Positions 31,579 to 41,567 of a stretch of DNA of 64,000 bases are shown here, piece after piece (positions within the stretch are counted from its first letter, which is position 1; every line of letters starts with the position of its first letter). Source of the DNA: Bacillus sp. PAMC26568 (lineage in GTDB: Bacteria; Bacillota; Bacilli; Bacillales; Bacillaceae); NCBI RefSeq assembly GCF_014235785.1, contig NZ_CP060137.1, forward strand, positions 3,658,001 through 3,722,000, written 5' to 3'. Under the pieces are notes generated by a model, which saw only the letters and a program-made list of their open reading frames with translations, made no database searches and was not told where the DNA came from. A program made the position numbers and the translations under genes.

Positions 31579-33879
31579 TTAATTTCCGGCAGTACCTCCA
31601 TCGCCTGAACCTCCGCCATCTGCTGGCGGCTCAGCCGGCTCCTCCGGTTCTGCCGGCTGTTCGGGTTCTGCTGGTTCCGGCTCTTCAGGTTCAGCCGGTT
31701 CTTCTGGTTCAGACGGTTCTTCAGGTTTTTGTTCTTCTTGCTTTTTCTTTTCTTCTTTTTTACGTTCTTCTTCCTTCCTGCGTTCCTCTTCTTGTTTTGC
31801 CTGTTCCTCTTCTTCTTTGCGCTTCTGATCATCTGCTTTGCGCTTTTCCTCTTCTGCTTTTGCTTTTTCTTCCTGTTTTAAGCGCTCCTCTTCTGCTTTT
31901 CTCGCTTGTTCCTCTTGTTTGGCTTTTTTATCTTCTTCTTGTTTCTTTTTCATTTCATCTTCTTTCTTTTGGCTGCGTTCTTTTTCCTTTTTAACTGACT
32001 TGCTTTCTGTTTTCTTCATCGGAGGCAGGTTAAAGTCCTCAGGTTCTTCATTTTTCAAAGCTGCATCCATTATAATTTTAAACAAAGGTGCAGCTGTTGC
32101 ACTGCTTGAGGTTGCTAGGTAATTATCTTGATCTGTCTGATCATAGCCTAGCCACATTGCACCTACTACATTCGGGGTATAACCTACAAACCATTGATCT
32201 TTTACGCCATCCATTCCGTCATAGTCCAGCTGCGTAGATCCCGTTTTTCCTGCCATCTCATGGTTTTCAAGCTGTGCTTTTTTTCCTGTGCCTTCTTTTA
32301 CTACTCCAAGCATCATATGCGTCATCTTTTGGGCAATTTCTTTAGTGGTTACTTTCGTTTCTTTCTTTTTCCATTCTGCAATTGTATTTCCTTGCACATC
32401 CACAATTTTTGTAATGGCATGTGCTTCAACCCTGGTTCCTTCATTTGCAAATGCAGTATATGCTTCTGCCATATTCAGAGGTGCTACACCTTCATCAAGA
32501 CCGCCCAGTCCTAAACTTAAGTTACGGTCATTCTCAGTAATTGGCAGCCCGAAACGCTCTGTCGCATCTACTCCTGCTCCAACTCCGATTTCATTTAATG
32601 TCCATACTGCCGGAACATTGTAGGAGTTAATCAAAGCCTCATACATTGTTACTTCTCCATGATAGGAGCCGTCAAAGTTTTCAGGTGAATATCCGCCTAT
32701 ATCAAGCGGTTCATCTTTTAATTTAGAATGCATGTCCATACCGTTTTCCAAGGCAGGTGTATAGACTGAAATTGGCTTCATAGTTGAACCAGGCTGTCTC
32801 TTTAACTGGGTTGCCCTGTTAAACTGTCTGAATGAATGCTCTCCTCTTCCCCCAACTAACGCCTGAACTCCTCCTGTTTCAGGATGTACTAGGACTGCCC
32901 CGCTTTGCACAAGCTGGTCCGATTGGCTTTCTGGAAAATTTGAATCATCCTTATATACCTCTTCTATAGAAGATTGCATATCCTGCCGCAATTCCGTATG
33001 AATTTCATATCCGCCAGCCAAAATCTCATTTTGAGTCAAACCGTATTTTTGTATGGCTTCTTCAATGACATGATCCACATAAAATGGGTAGCGGCCCTTA
33101 TACTCATCAAGTTCTTTTCTTTCAAGGACAATTTTTTGATTTTTCGCTTCATTTAGTTGTGAATCAGTGATGAATTTTTCTTTTTTCATTAAACTTAATA
33201 CAACATCTCTGCGGTCTAATGATTTCTCAAGATTCTTGACTGGGGAATAATGAGTTGGCGCTTTTATGAGTCCTACTAAAATGGCAGACTCACTAACTGT
33301 AAGTTGTGACGCTTCTTTTCCAAAATAAACTTTTGCTGCTCTTTTTAGTCCCCATGCCCCTTCACCAAAATAAATTTTATTCACATAGAGTTCGAGAATC
33401 TCTTCTTTCGAATATTCCTGTTCTACCTTTTTCGCAATAAAATATTCATCAAATTTCCGTTTGAACGTCTGATCGTGAGTAAGCAATGTGTTTTTTGCAA
33501 GCTGCTGGGTGAGTGTGCTCCCACCTTCTACGACCCCGCCTGCCATTACATTCTTAAAGGCAGCGCGGATGATTCCGTAATAATCAATTCCTCCGTGACT
33601 GTAGAAATTTTGATCTTCAGTCGCTTGAAGAGCCTCGTAAAAGTGCTCCGGAACATCTTCATAATCAACCCACTCATTTTTAGAGCCGGAAATCTTACTT
33701 GCAATCTCGCCATTCTGATCGTAAATAATAGTAGGCGCATTTGCTCTTTCTTCTAATTTGCTTACGTCCTGTGACGCGATTACCACGTTATGAACCATAA
33801 ATAGAAGGATAAATGATAATAAAACGAAGATAATGAGCTTCGTTAAAACACCCTTACTTGAAAATAATGACTTAATCAT
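31579..33879 (-). CDS. pbpF: Class A penicillin-binding protein (PbpF type)
   Basis: 766 aa bifunctional peptidoglycan synthase. Signal-anchor helix at residues 12-35. Glycosyltransferase motifs ATEDQNFYSHGG (Glu88) and EGGSTLTQQLAKN near 118-130. Transpeptidase motifs: Ser365-x-x-Lys368 (PGSTMKP), Ser419-Tyr-Asn421, and Lys545-Thr-Gly. Residues from about 640 are a low-complexity Lys/Glu/Gln tract, then Pro-Glu repeats and a glycine-rich end (GGGSGDGG), likely wall-spanning. The length up to residue 640 matches PbpF/PbpG. ATG 33879 after AGGAGG. Monocistronic. The choice of PbpF over PbpG is tentative. Confidence 0.88.
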   Translation of the reverse strand: MIKSLFSSKGVLTKLIIFVLLSFILLFMVHNVVIASQDVSKLEERANAPTIIYDQNGEIASKISGSKNEWVDYEDVPEHFYEALQATEDQNFYSHGGIDYYGIIRAAFKNVMAGGVVEGGSTLTQQLAKNTLLTHDQTFKRKFDEYFIAKKVEQEYSKEEILELYVNKIYFGEGAWGLKRAAKVYFGKEASQLTVSESAILVGLIKAPTHYSPVKNLEKSLDRRDVVLSLMKKEKFITDSQLNEAKNQKIVLERKELDEYKGRYPFYVDHVIEEAIQKYGLTQNEILAGGYEIHTELRQDMQSSIEEVYKDDSNFPESQSDQLVQSGAVLVHPETGGVQALVGGRGEHSFRQFNRATQLKRQPGSTMKPISVYTPALENGMDMHSKLKDEPLDIGGYSPENFDGSYHGEVTMYEALINSYNVPAVWTLNEIGVGAGVDATERFGLPITENDRNLSLGLGGLDEGVAPLNMAEAYTAFANEGTRVEAHAITKIVDVQGNTIAEWKKKETKVTTKEIAQKMTHMMLGVVKEGTGKKAQLENHEMAGKTGSTQLDYDGMDGVKDQWFVGYTPNVVGAMWLGYDQTDQDNYLATSSSATAAPLFKIIMDAALKNEEPEDFNLPPMKKTESKSVKKEKERSQKKEDEMKKKQEEDKKAKQEEQARKAEEERLKQEEKAKAEEEKRKADDQKRKEEEEQAKQEEERRKEEERKKEEKKKQEEQKPEEPSEPEEPAEPEEPEPAEPEQPAEPEEPAEPPADGGGSGDGGTAGN

Positions 33880-34080
33880 GAAAAACCTCCTGCAATATAC
33901 AAAGAATAAATCCTAATAATACTTACCCTACTTTTCAAAGAAATACGCCCCAATTTTGAAACTATGTCTACAATCACTTCTTCATTCCAAATGTAAGGGA
34001 TATCATTTCTTGAAAATGGATTATTTTTTCCTGAAAAGGGGTATTTATTTATTAATCTATTTTGAGAGGATATGATAACC

Positions 34081-34590
34081 ATGAAAACCTTTAAGCATAT
34101 AGTCATTGCGTTTGATGGACACGGTGATAGCCAGGAGGCACTAAAAACAGGTATTGATTTGTGCAAACAATTAGATTCCCGCCTGACAGTTGTTCACGTA
34201 TTTGAGCAAGAGCGTCCAAAAGGAGTCCCGCCTGTTATCCCGGCAACACCATCAAATGGATATCTGGCGGATAATCTGCAAAATTATCCAATTGCTCCTG
34301 ACCCATCACAGCAGTTTGAAGATAATCATAATCAAACCCCTTATTATGACAATTCAGATGAAATTGTCTCGCAAATCAGAATGAAATTGGATAAAAATCA
34401 AGTGGCAGGGGAAATTGAAATTTTATCAGGCTCTCCATCAGATGCAATCCTGCATTTCGCTGAGGAAAAAAATGCTGATTTAATCGTTATGGGCAGCAGA
34501 GATACGAGCGGACTAAAAAAATTAATATTTGGAAGCGTAAGCGAGAAAGTATCTCATAACTCAACGATTCCGGTTTTCATTGCAAAATAA
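34081..34590 (+). CDS. nhaX: Universal stress protein NhaX (YheK)
   Basis: 169 aa UspA fold: MKTFKHIVIAFDGHGDSQEA at the start, a variable loop, and the ATP-binding signature VMGSRDTSGLKKLIFGSVSE plus SHNSTIPVFIAK at the end. ATG 34081 is ten bases after AGAGGA; the ATG at 34072 is too close to it. In B. subtilis nhaX (yheK) lies next to nhaC (yheL); here hemAT is inserted between. Confidence 0.85.
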   Translation: MKTFKHIVIAFDGHGDSQEALKTGIDLCKQLDSRLTVVHVFEQERPKGVPPVIPATPSNGYLADNLQNYPIAPDPSQQFEDNHNQTPYYDNSDEIVSQIRMKLDKNQVAGEIEILSGSPSDAILHFAEEKNADLIVMGSRDTSGLKKLIFGSVSEKVSHNSTIPVFIAK

Positions 34591-34601
34591 ATGATTGATG
34601 G

Positions 34602-34630
34602 ACGAATGCCATGTGCATTCGTTTTTTTTG
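34602..34630 (+). terminator. nhaX terminator
   Basis: ACGAATGC and GCATTCGT stem, loop CATGT, followed by TTTTTTT. Confidence 0.85.
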
Positions 34631-34705
34631 ACGTCATTTAACGTTTAAGAGGTTCCTTCCGATAATAAGAGTAGAAAAGTTATTAAACTTAAAGGAGCCT
34701 TACAA

Positions 34706-36010
34706 ATGGGATTGTTTAAACGCAAAAGCGTAAAAGAAAAGACAGGTTTTATAAATGAAATAGGTTCAGAAAAAACTCTGAAGCTGGATCTATCCTATGA
34801 CAATGATTTATCAAAGCAACTTGAGATGATTTCCCTTACAAAAAAAGATTTAGGTGTCTTATCCGTCCTGCAGCCTCAAATAACAGAAAAAATCGTTGAA
34901 ATCGTTGATGATTTTTATTCAGTAATAGCGTTAGAAAAATCACTGATTGAAATCATTAATCAGTACAGTTCAATTGAAAAACTAAAACAGACACTTCAAG
35001 GTCATATATTAGCCATGTTTAATGGAATACTAGATAAGAGCAGGGTCGAAAGCATTCAGCGCATTGCCCACATCCATGTAAAAATAGGTCTGGAAGCAAA
35101 ATGGTATATGTCCGCTCTCCAAACATTAACAAAATCACTCATTCAAATATCTAGCGAAAAAGCTCAAACTAAAGAAGATTTGCTGATGATTGTGCAAGCC
35201 ATTACAAAGATGATCAGCTTTGAACAACAGCTTGTCATAGAAGCCTATGATAAAGAGTATGAGCAGCTACGTCAAAAAAGCGAGCAGGAGAAGGAAGCCA
35301 TTAGATTAGAGCTAAGCGATACAGCGCAGATGCTTGCCAGTATTACAGATAACACCAATGCTTCTGTTCAGGAAATCAATGCCCAGTCTAAAGAAATTGC
35401 CTTATTTGCAAGCGGAAGCCTGGAAGTTGCGGCTGCTGCAGAAACCGAAGCAACACACGGTAAAAAGGACCTTGAAAAACAGCATGAATTAATGACATTC
35501 ATTGAAACAAGCACAGAAAACATTTCACACAAAATGAAGTCACTTGAACAAACTTCAGAGAAAATTAATCACGTTGTTTCTATCGTAACCTCGATTGCAG
35601 AACAGACGAACCTTCTTGCATTAAATGCTGCAATTGAATCTGCACGTGCCGGTGAATATGGCAAAGGCTTTGCAGTTGTGGCCAGTGAAGTCAGAAAGCT
35701 TGCGGAGGAAACAAAGAATTCCGTTCAGGGAGTTTCAAGCTTAATATCTGAAATCCATTCGCAAATTGACAGCATATCAGGATCAGTTGATGAAGTTGCC
35801 CGTCTAACTTCAAAAGGTGCGGAGCAAACAAATAAAATGAACCAGTTTTTTGATTCTGTCGTTCACATTATGAATAACAATAAAATGCAAAGTGAAAAAA
35901 CACAGACTGAACTAGTAAACTTCACTGCTGTTATAGATGAAGTTACGAATTCCATTTCCCAAATAAACGATACAGCTGAAAGCCTTGAAATGCTTTCGAA
36001 AAATATTTAA
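34706..36010 (+). CDS. hemAT: Haem-based aerotactic transducer HemAT
   Basis: 434 aa, soluble. Residues 1-185 form the protoglobin sensor; [17 protein letters not shown] (His122/His124) contains the proximal haem ligand. Residues 200-434 are the methyl-accepting signalling domain with the hairpin tip [27 protein letters not shown] split as [15 protein letters not shown] and [13 protein letters not shown]. Senses oxygen and signals to CheA/CheW. ATG 34706 after AAAGGAG. Flanked by terminators, so expressed alone. Confidence 0.92.
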   Translation: MGLFKRKSVKEKTGFINEIGSEKTLKLDLSYDNDLSKQLEMISLTKKDLGVLSVLQPQITEKIVEIVDDFYSVIALEKSLIEIINQYSSIEKLKQTLQGHILAMFNGILDKSRVESIQRIAHIHVKIGLEAKWYMSALQTLTKSLIQISSEKAQTKEDLLMIVQAITKMISFEQQLVIEAYDKEYEQLRQKSEQEKEAIRLELSDTAQMLASITDNTNASVQEINAQSKEIALFASGSLEVAAAAETEATHGKKDLEKQHELMTFIETSTENISHKMKSLEQTSEKINHVVSIVTSIAEQTNLLALNAAIESARAGEYGKGFAVVASEVRKLAEETKNSVQGVSSLISEIHSQIDSISGSVDEVARLTSKGAEQTNKMNQFFDSVVHIMNNNKMQSEKTQTELVNFTAVIDEVTNSISQINDTAESLEMLSKNI

Positions 36011-36016
36011 TTGCCA

Positions 36017-36057
36017 AGAACCCTGTTTATCTTTTGAACAGGGTTCTTTTATTTTTT
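36017..36057 (+). terminator. hemAT terminator
   Basis: AAGAACCCTGTT pairs with AACAGGGTTCTT around a nine-base loop, followed by TTATTTTTTT. Confidence 0.88.
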
Positions 36058-36163
36058 TAAGAAACTATCAAAAGCCGGTCACCCTAGAATCAGTTTATCT
36101 CAAAACTCTCTCTATTTACAATCAAAGAACTGTCACTTCTCTTCCATTAACTATTTTCACCAG

Positions 36164-36191
36164 TTGACAATAATTAATAGATTGATATAAT
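36164..36191 (+). promoter_or_regulatory. Sigma-A promoter of nhaC
   Basis: Perfect TTGACA and TATAAT with a 16-base spacer. Start of transcription would fall near 36198, leaving a leader of about 50 bases before the ATG at 36249. This also excludes the longer in-frame start at 36198. Confidence 0.75.
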
Positions 36192-36248
36192 ACTTTTATG
36201 CACAAAAGCATAAAAGCGTTTAAGCACAAAAGGAAGGAATTACAAATC

Positions 36249-37640
36249 ATGAATCATCCTAAAACTGTTTCATTTGCAGCTTCTGTCATGATATTTATAT
36301 CTATGATTGCCATTATATTAATCAGTTTATTTTATTTAAAAACTGAGCCGCATTTGCCGCTTATGCTTTGTCTCGTCCTATTAAGCGGAATTGCTCTCAT
36401 TTACAAGTTTTCCTGGAAAGAGATCGAAGCAGGACTTGTAAAAGGAGTCCAGTCTGGTGTTCAGCCTATTATCATTCTAGCGTTAATAGGAATTTTAATT
36501 GGCGCCTGGATGTTCAGCGGAACCATTCCCACAGTCATGGTTTATGCGTTAAACCTCATTGAACCAGGTTCGCTGCTCATCCTCTCGCTCATTTGCTGTA
36601 CCATTATTTCTTCATTGGTCGGAAGCAGCTTTACAACAGTAAGTACTGTTGGAGTCGCTCTCATGGGAGTCGCCATTGCAGCAGGTATTCCAGTTGAATG
36701 GGCCGCGGGAGCCGTTATTTGCGGAGCGTGCTTCGGAGATAAAATGTCACCAATGTCTGATACTACAAACTTTTCATCCGGTGTAGCATCAGTCAATATT
36801 TTCACTCACATTCAGCATATGTCAAAAACAACAATTCCTGCCTTTTTGATTACAGCATTTCTTTTTTGGTACTTAGGAACCACTTTAACCGTAAATGCGG
36901 CAACGCTGGCTAATATTGAAGAAATTATTTCAGTGATGCAGCAGCATGTTCAAATTAGTGCCTGGACGTTAATCTCACCCATTATTGTCATAGTTCTTGC
37001 AATGACAAGAGTTCCTGTCATTCCTGCACTTGCAGTTGGCATTGCAACAGCCGGCGCCACTGGACTGTTATTTCAAGATCAAGCTACTTTTGCCCAATTC
37101 TTGAACGTGCTGCAAAACGGTACAGCGTTCAGCATCGAACAAGAAACGGTTCAAAATATGCTGAATCGCGGCGGACTACAATCAATGATGTGGTCCATCT
37201 CCCTTATCATGATTGCCTTTGCTTTAGGAGGGTTAATGGACACGCTGCAGCTGATTCAAACACTTTTGAACGGATTGATACAGCGGATAAAAACAAAAGG
37301 TCAGCTTATCCTTGCAACAGTGTCTTCTTCGGTAGGAGTCAATTTGGTTACAGGTGAGCAATACCTATCCATCTTCATTCCCGGTCAATCCTTCAAGGGA
37401 GTTTATGAAAAATACAATATTAATAAAAAATATCTATCTAGATCTCTTGAGGATGGAGGCACACTCGTTAACCCTTTAATTCCATGGGGAGTAAGCGGAG
37501 CCTTTTTCGCTCAGACTCTTGGTGTTGACGTTATCCAGTACATCCCATTTGCCTTTTTCTTATATCTTTCACCTTTGTTCAGCATATTGTTCGGGTTTCT
37601 TCCTGATAGAAGAAAGGCTGAACAAATAATGGCAGCCTAA
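36249..37640 (+). CDS. nhaC: Na+/H+ antiporter NhaC
   Basis: 463 aa with about twelve membrane helices. NhaC-family landmarks: GVQSGVQPIIILALIGILIG near residue 65, GSSFTTVSTVGVALMGVA near 135, GACFGDKMSPMSDTTNFSSG near 160-180, and ALGGLMDTLQ near 340. Exchanges internal Na+ for external H+, possibly coupled to malate or lactate in some members. ATG 36249 after AAGGAAGGAAT. In B. subtilis yheL (nhaC) neighbours nhaX and dat, as here. Confidence 0.9.
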   Translation: MNHPKTVSFAASVMIFISMIAIILISLFYLKTEPHLPLMLCLVLLSGIALIYKFSWKEIEAGLVKGVQSGVQPIIILALIGILIGAWMFSGTIPTVMVYALNLIEPGSLLILSLICCTIISSLVGSSFTTVSTVGVALMGVAIAAGIPVEWAAGAVICGACFGDKMSPMSDTTNFSSGVASVNIFTHIQHMSKTTIPAFLITAFLFWYLGTTLTVNAATLANIEEIISVMQQHVQISAWTLISPIIVIVLAMTRVPVIPALAVGIATAGATGLLFQDQATFAQFLNVLQNGTAFSIEQETVQNMLNRGGLQSMMWSISLIMIAFALGGLMDTLQLIQTLLNGLIQRIKTKGQLILATVSSSVGVNLVTGEQYLSIFIPGQSFKGVYEKYNINKKYLSRSLEDGGTLVNPLIPWGVSGAFFAQTLGVDVIQYIPFAFFLYLSPLFSILFGFLPDRRKAEQIMAA

Positions 37641-37644
37641 GCAC

Positions 37645-37765
37645 AAAAGCGGAGGCGACTTGGTCAGCTCGCGAAGAAAATAGGAATTGCACTTTTGCCT
37701 TCTCCTGAGCAAATGTCTTTTTCACAGTGAGTTAGGCGACGGAGCTGGAAGCAGATAACTTTATT
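37645..37765. repeat. Intergenic repeat-like element
   Basis: Contains AAAAGCGGAGGCGACTTGGTC, AGTGAGTTAGGCGACGGAGC and TGGAAGCAGATAACTTTA-type words that I recall from a common Bacillaceae intergenic repeat. A shorter echo, GAGCTAGGCGATGGCGTAGC, occurs at about 31134-31153. No open frame. Confidence 0.45.
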
Positions 37766-37815
37766 TCATTATCCACAACTAATACCTTTTATAATTTCCT
37801 ATACGATAAAATCAG

Positions 37816-37850
37816 AAAAAACCGCTTGAACGTTTTCAAGCGGTTTTTCT
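37816..37850. terminator. Convergent terminator between nhaC and dat
   Basis: AAAAAACCGCTTGAA pairs with TTCAAGCGGTTTTT; it lies just after the dat stop and after the nhaC repeat and can serve both strands. Confidence 0.88.
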
Positions 37851-37867
37851 AATTGGAAAATAAATAC

Positions 37868-38731
37868 CTAAATGCCTTTTCCAAATACTTTCTCTTCATT
37901 TATTATCATATCCTCAAACAGCCGCTGAAGCTCCCTCGTTACCGGCCCAGGTACTCCCTTACCGACTTTCGTTGAGTCAACCTCAATAACAGGAATGACT
38001 TCACTTGTTGTTGAAGTAATAAAAGCTTCATCAAGATTTACAAGATCTTCTACTTTGATCATTTCTTCGATAAGCTTTAAACCGTTTTTTTCACACAGCT
38101 CAACGACTTTCATTCGTGTGATGCCATTCAAGATCAAGTTATTAGCAGGATGAGTATAAACTACTCCGTCCCTTATTCCGTAAAAATTGGATGAAGATCC
38201 TTCCGTTATATGCTCACTCCGGTGCAGCAGCGCTTCATATGCCCCTTTTTCAAATGCTTCCTGCTTGGCAAGAACATTCCCAAGTAAATTCAAACTTTTT
38301 ATGTCGCATCGGAGCCAGCGGACATCCTCCATCAAATGCAATTTAATTCCTTTTTCCTGCTCTGATACAGGCTTTGAACAAGGAATGGGATAAGCCACAA
38401 TTTGAGGCTTAACGTCTTTTCCTGGGAAAAGGTGCTTCCTCCCTGTTACGCCTCGAGTAATTTGCATGTAGACTGCTCCATCTTGCACCTGATTTTTCAA
38501 AAGGAGCTCATTTAACTTCACTGAAAGCTCTTCTTCTGACAGTGGAAGTGCGATCTTAATTTCGTTTGCACTTCTCACGAATCGTTCCATATGCTCTTTC
38601 ATAGCAAAAAATGTGCCATTGTATACTCGAATCACCTCGTACACACCGTCACCAAACTGATAGCCTCTGTCTTCAAAATCAATGGAAACTTCATTTTTCT
38701 GCTTGAATTCACCGTTTAAAAGTATGTACAT
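37868..38731 (-). CDS. dat: D-alanine aminotransferase Dat
   Basis: 287 aa fold-type IV PLP enzyme. DRGYQFGDGVYEVIRVYNG at the N-terminus, Lys145 in CDIKSLNLLGNVLAKQ (the PLP lysine, at the residue number known for Bacillus D-amino acid transaminase), EGSSSNFYGI near 180 and TSTTSEVIPV near 242. Interconverts D-alanine and D-glutamate, supplying wall precursors. ATG 38731 follows AAAGGAGCC. B. subtilis yheM is dat and adjoins nhaC. Confidence 0.92.
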   Translation of the reverse strand: MYILLNGEFKQKNEVSIDFEDRGYQFGDGVYEVIRVYNGTFFAMKEHMERFVRSANEIKIALPLSEEELSVKLNELLLKNQVQDGAVYMQITRGVTGRKHLFPGKDVKPQIVAYPIPCSKPVSEQEKGIKLHLMEDVRWLRCDIKSLNLLGNVLAKQEAFEKGAYEALLHRSEHITEGSSSNFYGIRDGVVYTHPANNLILNGITRMKVVELCEKNGLKLIEEMIKVEDLVNLDEAFITSTTSEVIPVIEVDSTKVGKGVPGPVTRELQRLFEDMIINEEKVFGKGI

Positions 38732-38945
38732 GTTAAAGGCTCCTTTGTTAATTAATGATAAACTTCCTCTCTTTATGTTATGATGAAACACGTTGGTCTG
38801 TAAAACAATTTTCAATTTTTATTTAAAGTTCTAAAAAATTTCTGTTGAAATTTCTTTAGCTGTCCATTATGATAATAATAGCCAACAACACAACATATTG
38901 ATATTAATAAAAAACAAACATACTACATATTGAAAAACAACAGCA

Positions 38946-39115
38946 AGCGAAGGTGCCATTTTTATGGCTTAAAAGGGAATCCGGTGAGAATCCGGAACTG
39001 TCCCCGCAACTGTAAGTGTGACGAACTGGGAATACCACTATACGAGATTTAAGTATGGGAAGGACTCAGCACAGAATGATCACAAGTCAGGAGACCTGCC
39101 AATTACTTGCTTTAG
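38946..39115 (+). ncRNA. Cobalamin (B12) riboswitch
   Basis: Conserved blocks in order: AAGGTGCC, AAAGGGAATCCGGTGAGAAT, CCGGAACTGTCCCCGCAACT, GTAAGTGTGACGAA, and the B12 box AGTCAGGAGACCTGCC near 39085-39100. This is the adenosylcobalamin aptamer. It lies 160 bases upstream of the ribonucleotide reductase operon on the same strand, followed by a terminator, so ligand binding should switch the operon off. Confidence 0.93.
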
Positions 39116-39188
39116 TTTCGAATTCTTCGGGGATTGAGGAAATGAAACGATGGTTAATAATAGGAATACACCCTTTTATTCTATCGTT

Positions 39189-39223
39189 TGATCCGCTCAT
39201 GTCCCTGAGCGGATTTTTTTTTA
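39189..39223 (+). terminator. Expression-platform terminator of the cobalamin riboswitch
   Basis: GATCCGCTCA pairs with TGAGCGGAT around TGTCCC-like loop bases, followed by TTTTTTTTT. It stands between the aptamer and the nrd start codon, the expected place for B12-dependent termination. Confidence 0.88.
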
Positions 39224-39274
39224 CAGAAATTCAGCGGCTTTCCGCTTTTTCTTATTTTGTGAGGAGGATGTCAC

Positions 39275-41551
39275 ATGGCAACCAAAACGGCAACTGTTAT
39301 TTTTAATGAACTGACTCTTGAACAAGCTCCATTTTCTGAACAACGATTAAAAGATTTCATAGATGAAATCGGACAAGACTTTCCAGAGCTTGACCTGGAT
39401 GCTTACAGCACTAGAATTATACAGAGCATAGAAGGACGCGACACTTATGCCACTGCTCAAATTACTAATCTTCTAATCTTAGAGGGACTTTCCAATATTA
39501 GCGAACACGAGCCGCAATGGACTTACTTTTGTGCGCGTATTTATTTAAGAAAGCTATATAGGGAAGCAGCAGTCAATCGCGGACAGTCAGAAGGATATGG
39601 ATCATTTTTAAATTTAGTAGAAACCTTGTCGAAAAAAGGAATTTATAGCTCTCTCCTGCTGCAAGCATATTCCGCCGAGGAAATTGAAAATCTGTCTGCA
39701 ATCATTCAGCCTGAAAAAGACAGGCTTTTTACATACATTGGCCTTCGCACCTTGTCTGATCGCTATTTAGCAAGAGATTTTGATAAAAAAATATACGAAT
39801 TGCCTCAGGAACGCTATCTTGTCATTGCCATGACACTAATGGCAAAAGAAAAAACAGAGCACCGCCTGCATCTTGTTAAAGAAGCCTACTGGGCACTCAG
39901 CAATCTTTATATGACGGTTGCCACACCAACATTGTCAAATGCCGGAAAGCCTGTTGGACAGCTATCAAGCTGTTTTATAGATACAGTAGATGATAGTCTG
40001 CAAGGCATTTTTGACAGCAATACAGATATTGCCAATCTGTCTAAATCAGGCGGCGGCATCGGAGTTTACTTAGGAAAAATCCGCAGCCGCGGAAGTGATA
40101 TTAAAGGCTTTAAAGGGGTGTCCTCCGGAGTCATTCCATGGATGAAGCAGCTTAACAACACAGCCGTCAGTGTTGATCAGCTTGGCCAAAGGAAAGGAGC
40201 TATTGCCGTCTACTTGGACGTTTGGCATAAAGATATTTTCTCATTCCTTGATTCTAAGCTGAACAATGGAGATGAACGCTTAAGAACACACGATTTATTT
40301 ACGGGAGTATGCTTACCTGATCTTTTCATGGAACAGGCTGAAAACCGAGGCGAATGGCATTTATTCGACCCGCATGAAGTCCGAAAAGTAATGGGCTTTT
40401 CATTAGAAGATTTCTACGATGAAGGGAAAGGTTTTGGTTCATTCCGCGAAAAATATTGGGAATGCGTCAACCATCCTGATCTATCAAAAGAAACGGTCCC
40501 GGCCATCGATATTATGAAAGGCATCATGAAAGGCCAGCTTGAATCAGGTACGCCGTTCATGTTCTATCGTGATGAGGTCAACCGCAGCAATCCCAATTCC
40601 CATAAAGGCATGGTTTATTGCAGCAACCTTTGTACGGAAATTACCCAAAATCAAAGTGCAACAACGATGGATGAACAATATACAGAAGACGGCAAAATCA
40701 TCACAGTTAAAACACCTGGAGACTTTGTTGTCTGCAACTTATCATCTATTAACCTGGCAAGAGCAGCCACAGATGAAGTCTTAGAGCGTCTCATTGCCAT
40801 ACAGGTCAGAATGCTCGATAATGTCATTGATTTAAATGACATCCCTGTTATGCAGGCTAAACTGACAAATCAAAAATACCGTGCAGTTGGACTGGGAACA
40901 TTCGGCTGGCATCACCTGCTTGCTTTAAAACGCTTGAAATGGGAAGACGATGAAGCTGTTCGCTATGCGGACAAATTATATGAAGAGATCGCATTCTATA
41001 CCATCCAGGCAAGCATGAACCTTGCTGCAGAAAAAGGATCCTATCCAGTATTCGAAGGTTCAAAATGGCATAGCGGCGAGTATTTTGAAAGCAGAAATTA
41101 TTCATCAGGAAATTTGCCGTGGGATGAATTAAAGCAGCAAGTCATGGAAAATGGGCTTCGCAATGGCTATTTAATGGCAGTTGCTCCGAATGCTTCTACT
41201 TCTATTCTTGCGGGCAGTACAGCAAGCATCGATCCGATTTTCCAAAAAATGTACGCAGAAGAGAAAAAGGATTATAAAATACCAGTTACGGCACCAGATC
41301 TAAACGCTGAAACAACCTGGTTCTATAAATCAGCCTATTTCATTGATCAAATGTGGAGCATTAAACAAAATGCTGCCAGACAGAAACATATCGATCAATC
41401 CGTTTCATTTAACTTTTATGTACAAAACACGATAAAAGCCAAGGATTTGCTGAACCTGCATTTATCGGCATGGAAAGCTGGTTTAAAAACGACTTACTAT
41501 GTCCGTTCCACTTCAAGCGCCATTGAAGACTGTGAATCTTGTGCAAGCTAA
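39275..41551 (+). CDS. nrdE: Class I ribonucleoside-diphosphate reductase, alpha subunit
   Basis: 758 aa. N-terminal all-helical domain, then the ten-stranded barrel: TPTLSNAGKPVGQLSSCFID near 222-242 (redox Cys), SGGGIGVYLGKIRSRGSDI near 260, YCSNLCTEI near 450 (radical Cys in NLC), and VAPNASTSILAGSTASIDP near 640. The C-terminal CESCAS is the flexible redox Cys pair. Reduces ribonucleotides using a radical from the beta subunit; it does not use B12. ATG 39275 after GAGGAGG. No nrdI or nrdH is seen nearby. Longer than typical NrdE (about 700 aa), so NrdA naming is also possible. Confidence 0.9.
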   Translation: MATKTATVIFNELTLEQAPFSEQRLKDFIDEIGQDFPELDLDAYSTRIIQSIEGRDTYATAQITNLLILEGLSNISEHEPQWTYFCARIYLRKLYREAAVNRGQSEGYGSFLNLVETLSKKGIYSSLLLQAYSAEEIENLSAIIQPEKDRLFTYIGLRTLSDRYLARDFDKKIYELPQERYLVIAMTLMAKEKTEHRLHLVKEAYWALSNLYMTVATPTLSNAGKPVGQLSSCFIDTVDDSLQGIFDSNTDIANLSKSGGGIGVYLGKIRSRGSDIKGFKGVSSGVIPWMKQLNNTAVSVDQLGQRKGAIAVYLDVWHKDIFSFLDSKLNNGDERLRTHDLFTGVCLPDLFMEQAENRGEWHLFDPHEVRKVMGFSLEDFYDEGKGFGSFREKYWECVNHPDLSKETVPAIDIMKGIMKGQLESGTPFMFYRDEVNRSNPNSHKGMVYCSNLCTEITQNQSATTMDEQYTEDGKIITVKTPGDFVVCNLSSINLARAATDEVLERLIAIQVRMLDNVIDLNDIPVMQAKLTNQKYRAVGLGTFGWHHLLALKRLKWEDDEAVRYADKLYEEIAFYTIQASMNLAAEKGSYPVFEGSKWHSGEYFESRNYSSGNLPWDELKQQVMENGLRNGYLMAVAPNASTSILAGSTASIDPIFQKMYAEEKKDYKIPVTAPDLNAETTWFYKSAYFIDQMWSIKQNAARQKHIDQSVSFNFYVQNTIKAKDLLNLHLSAWKAGLKTTYYVRSTSSAIEDCESCAS

Positions 41552-41567
41552 AAGGAGAGATAAATAG

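Noticed and set aside
31545..31832. Lys/Arg/Asn-rich frame under the PBP tail
   Set aside because: It is the shifted frame of the PBP's repetitive C-terminal coding sequence.
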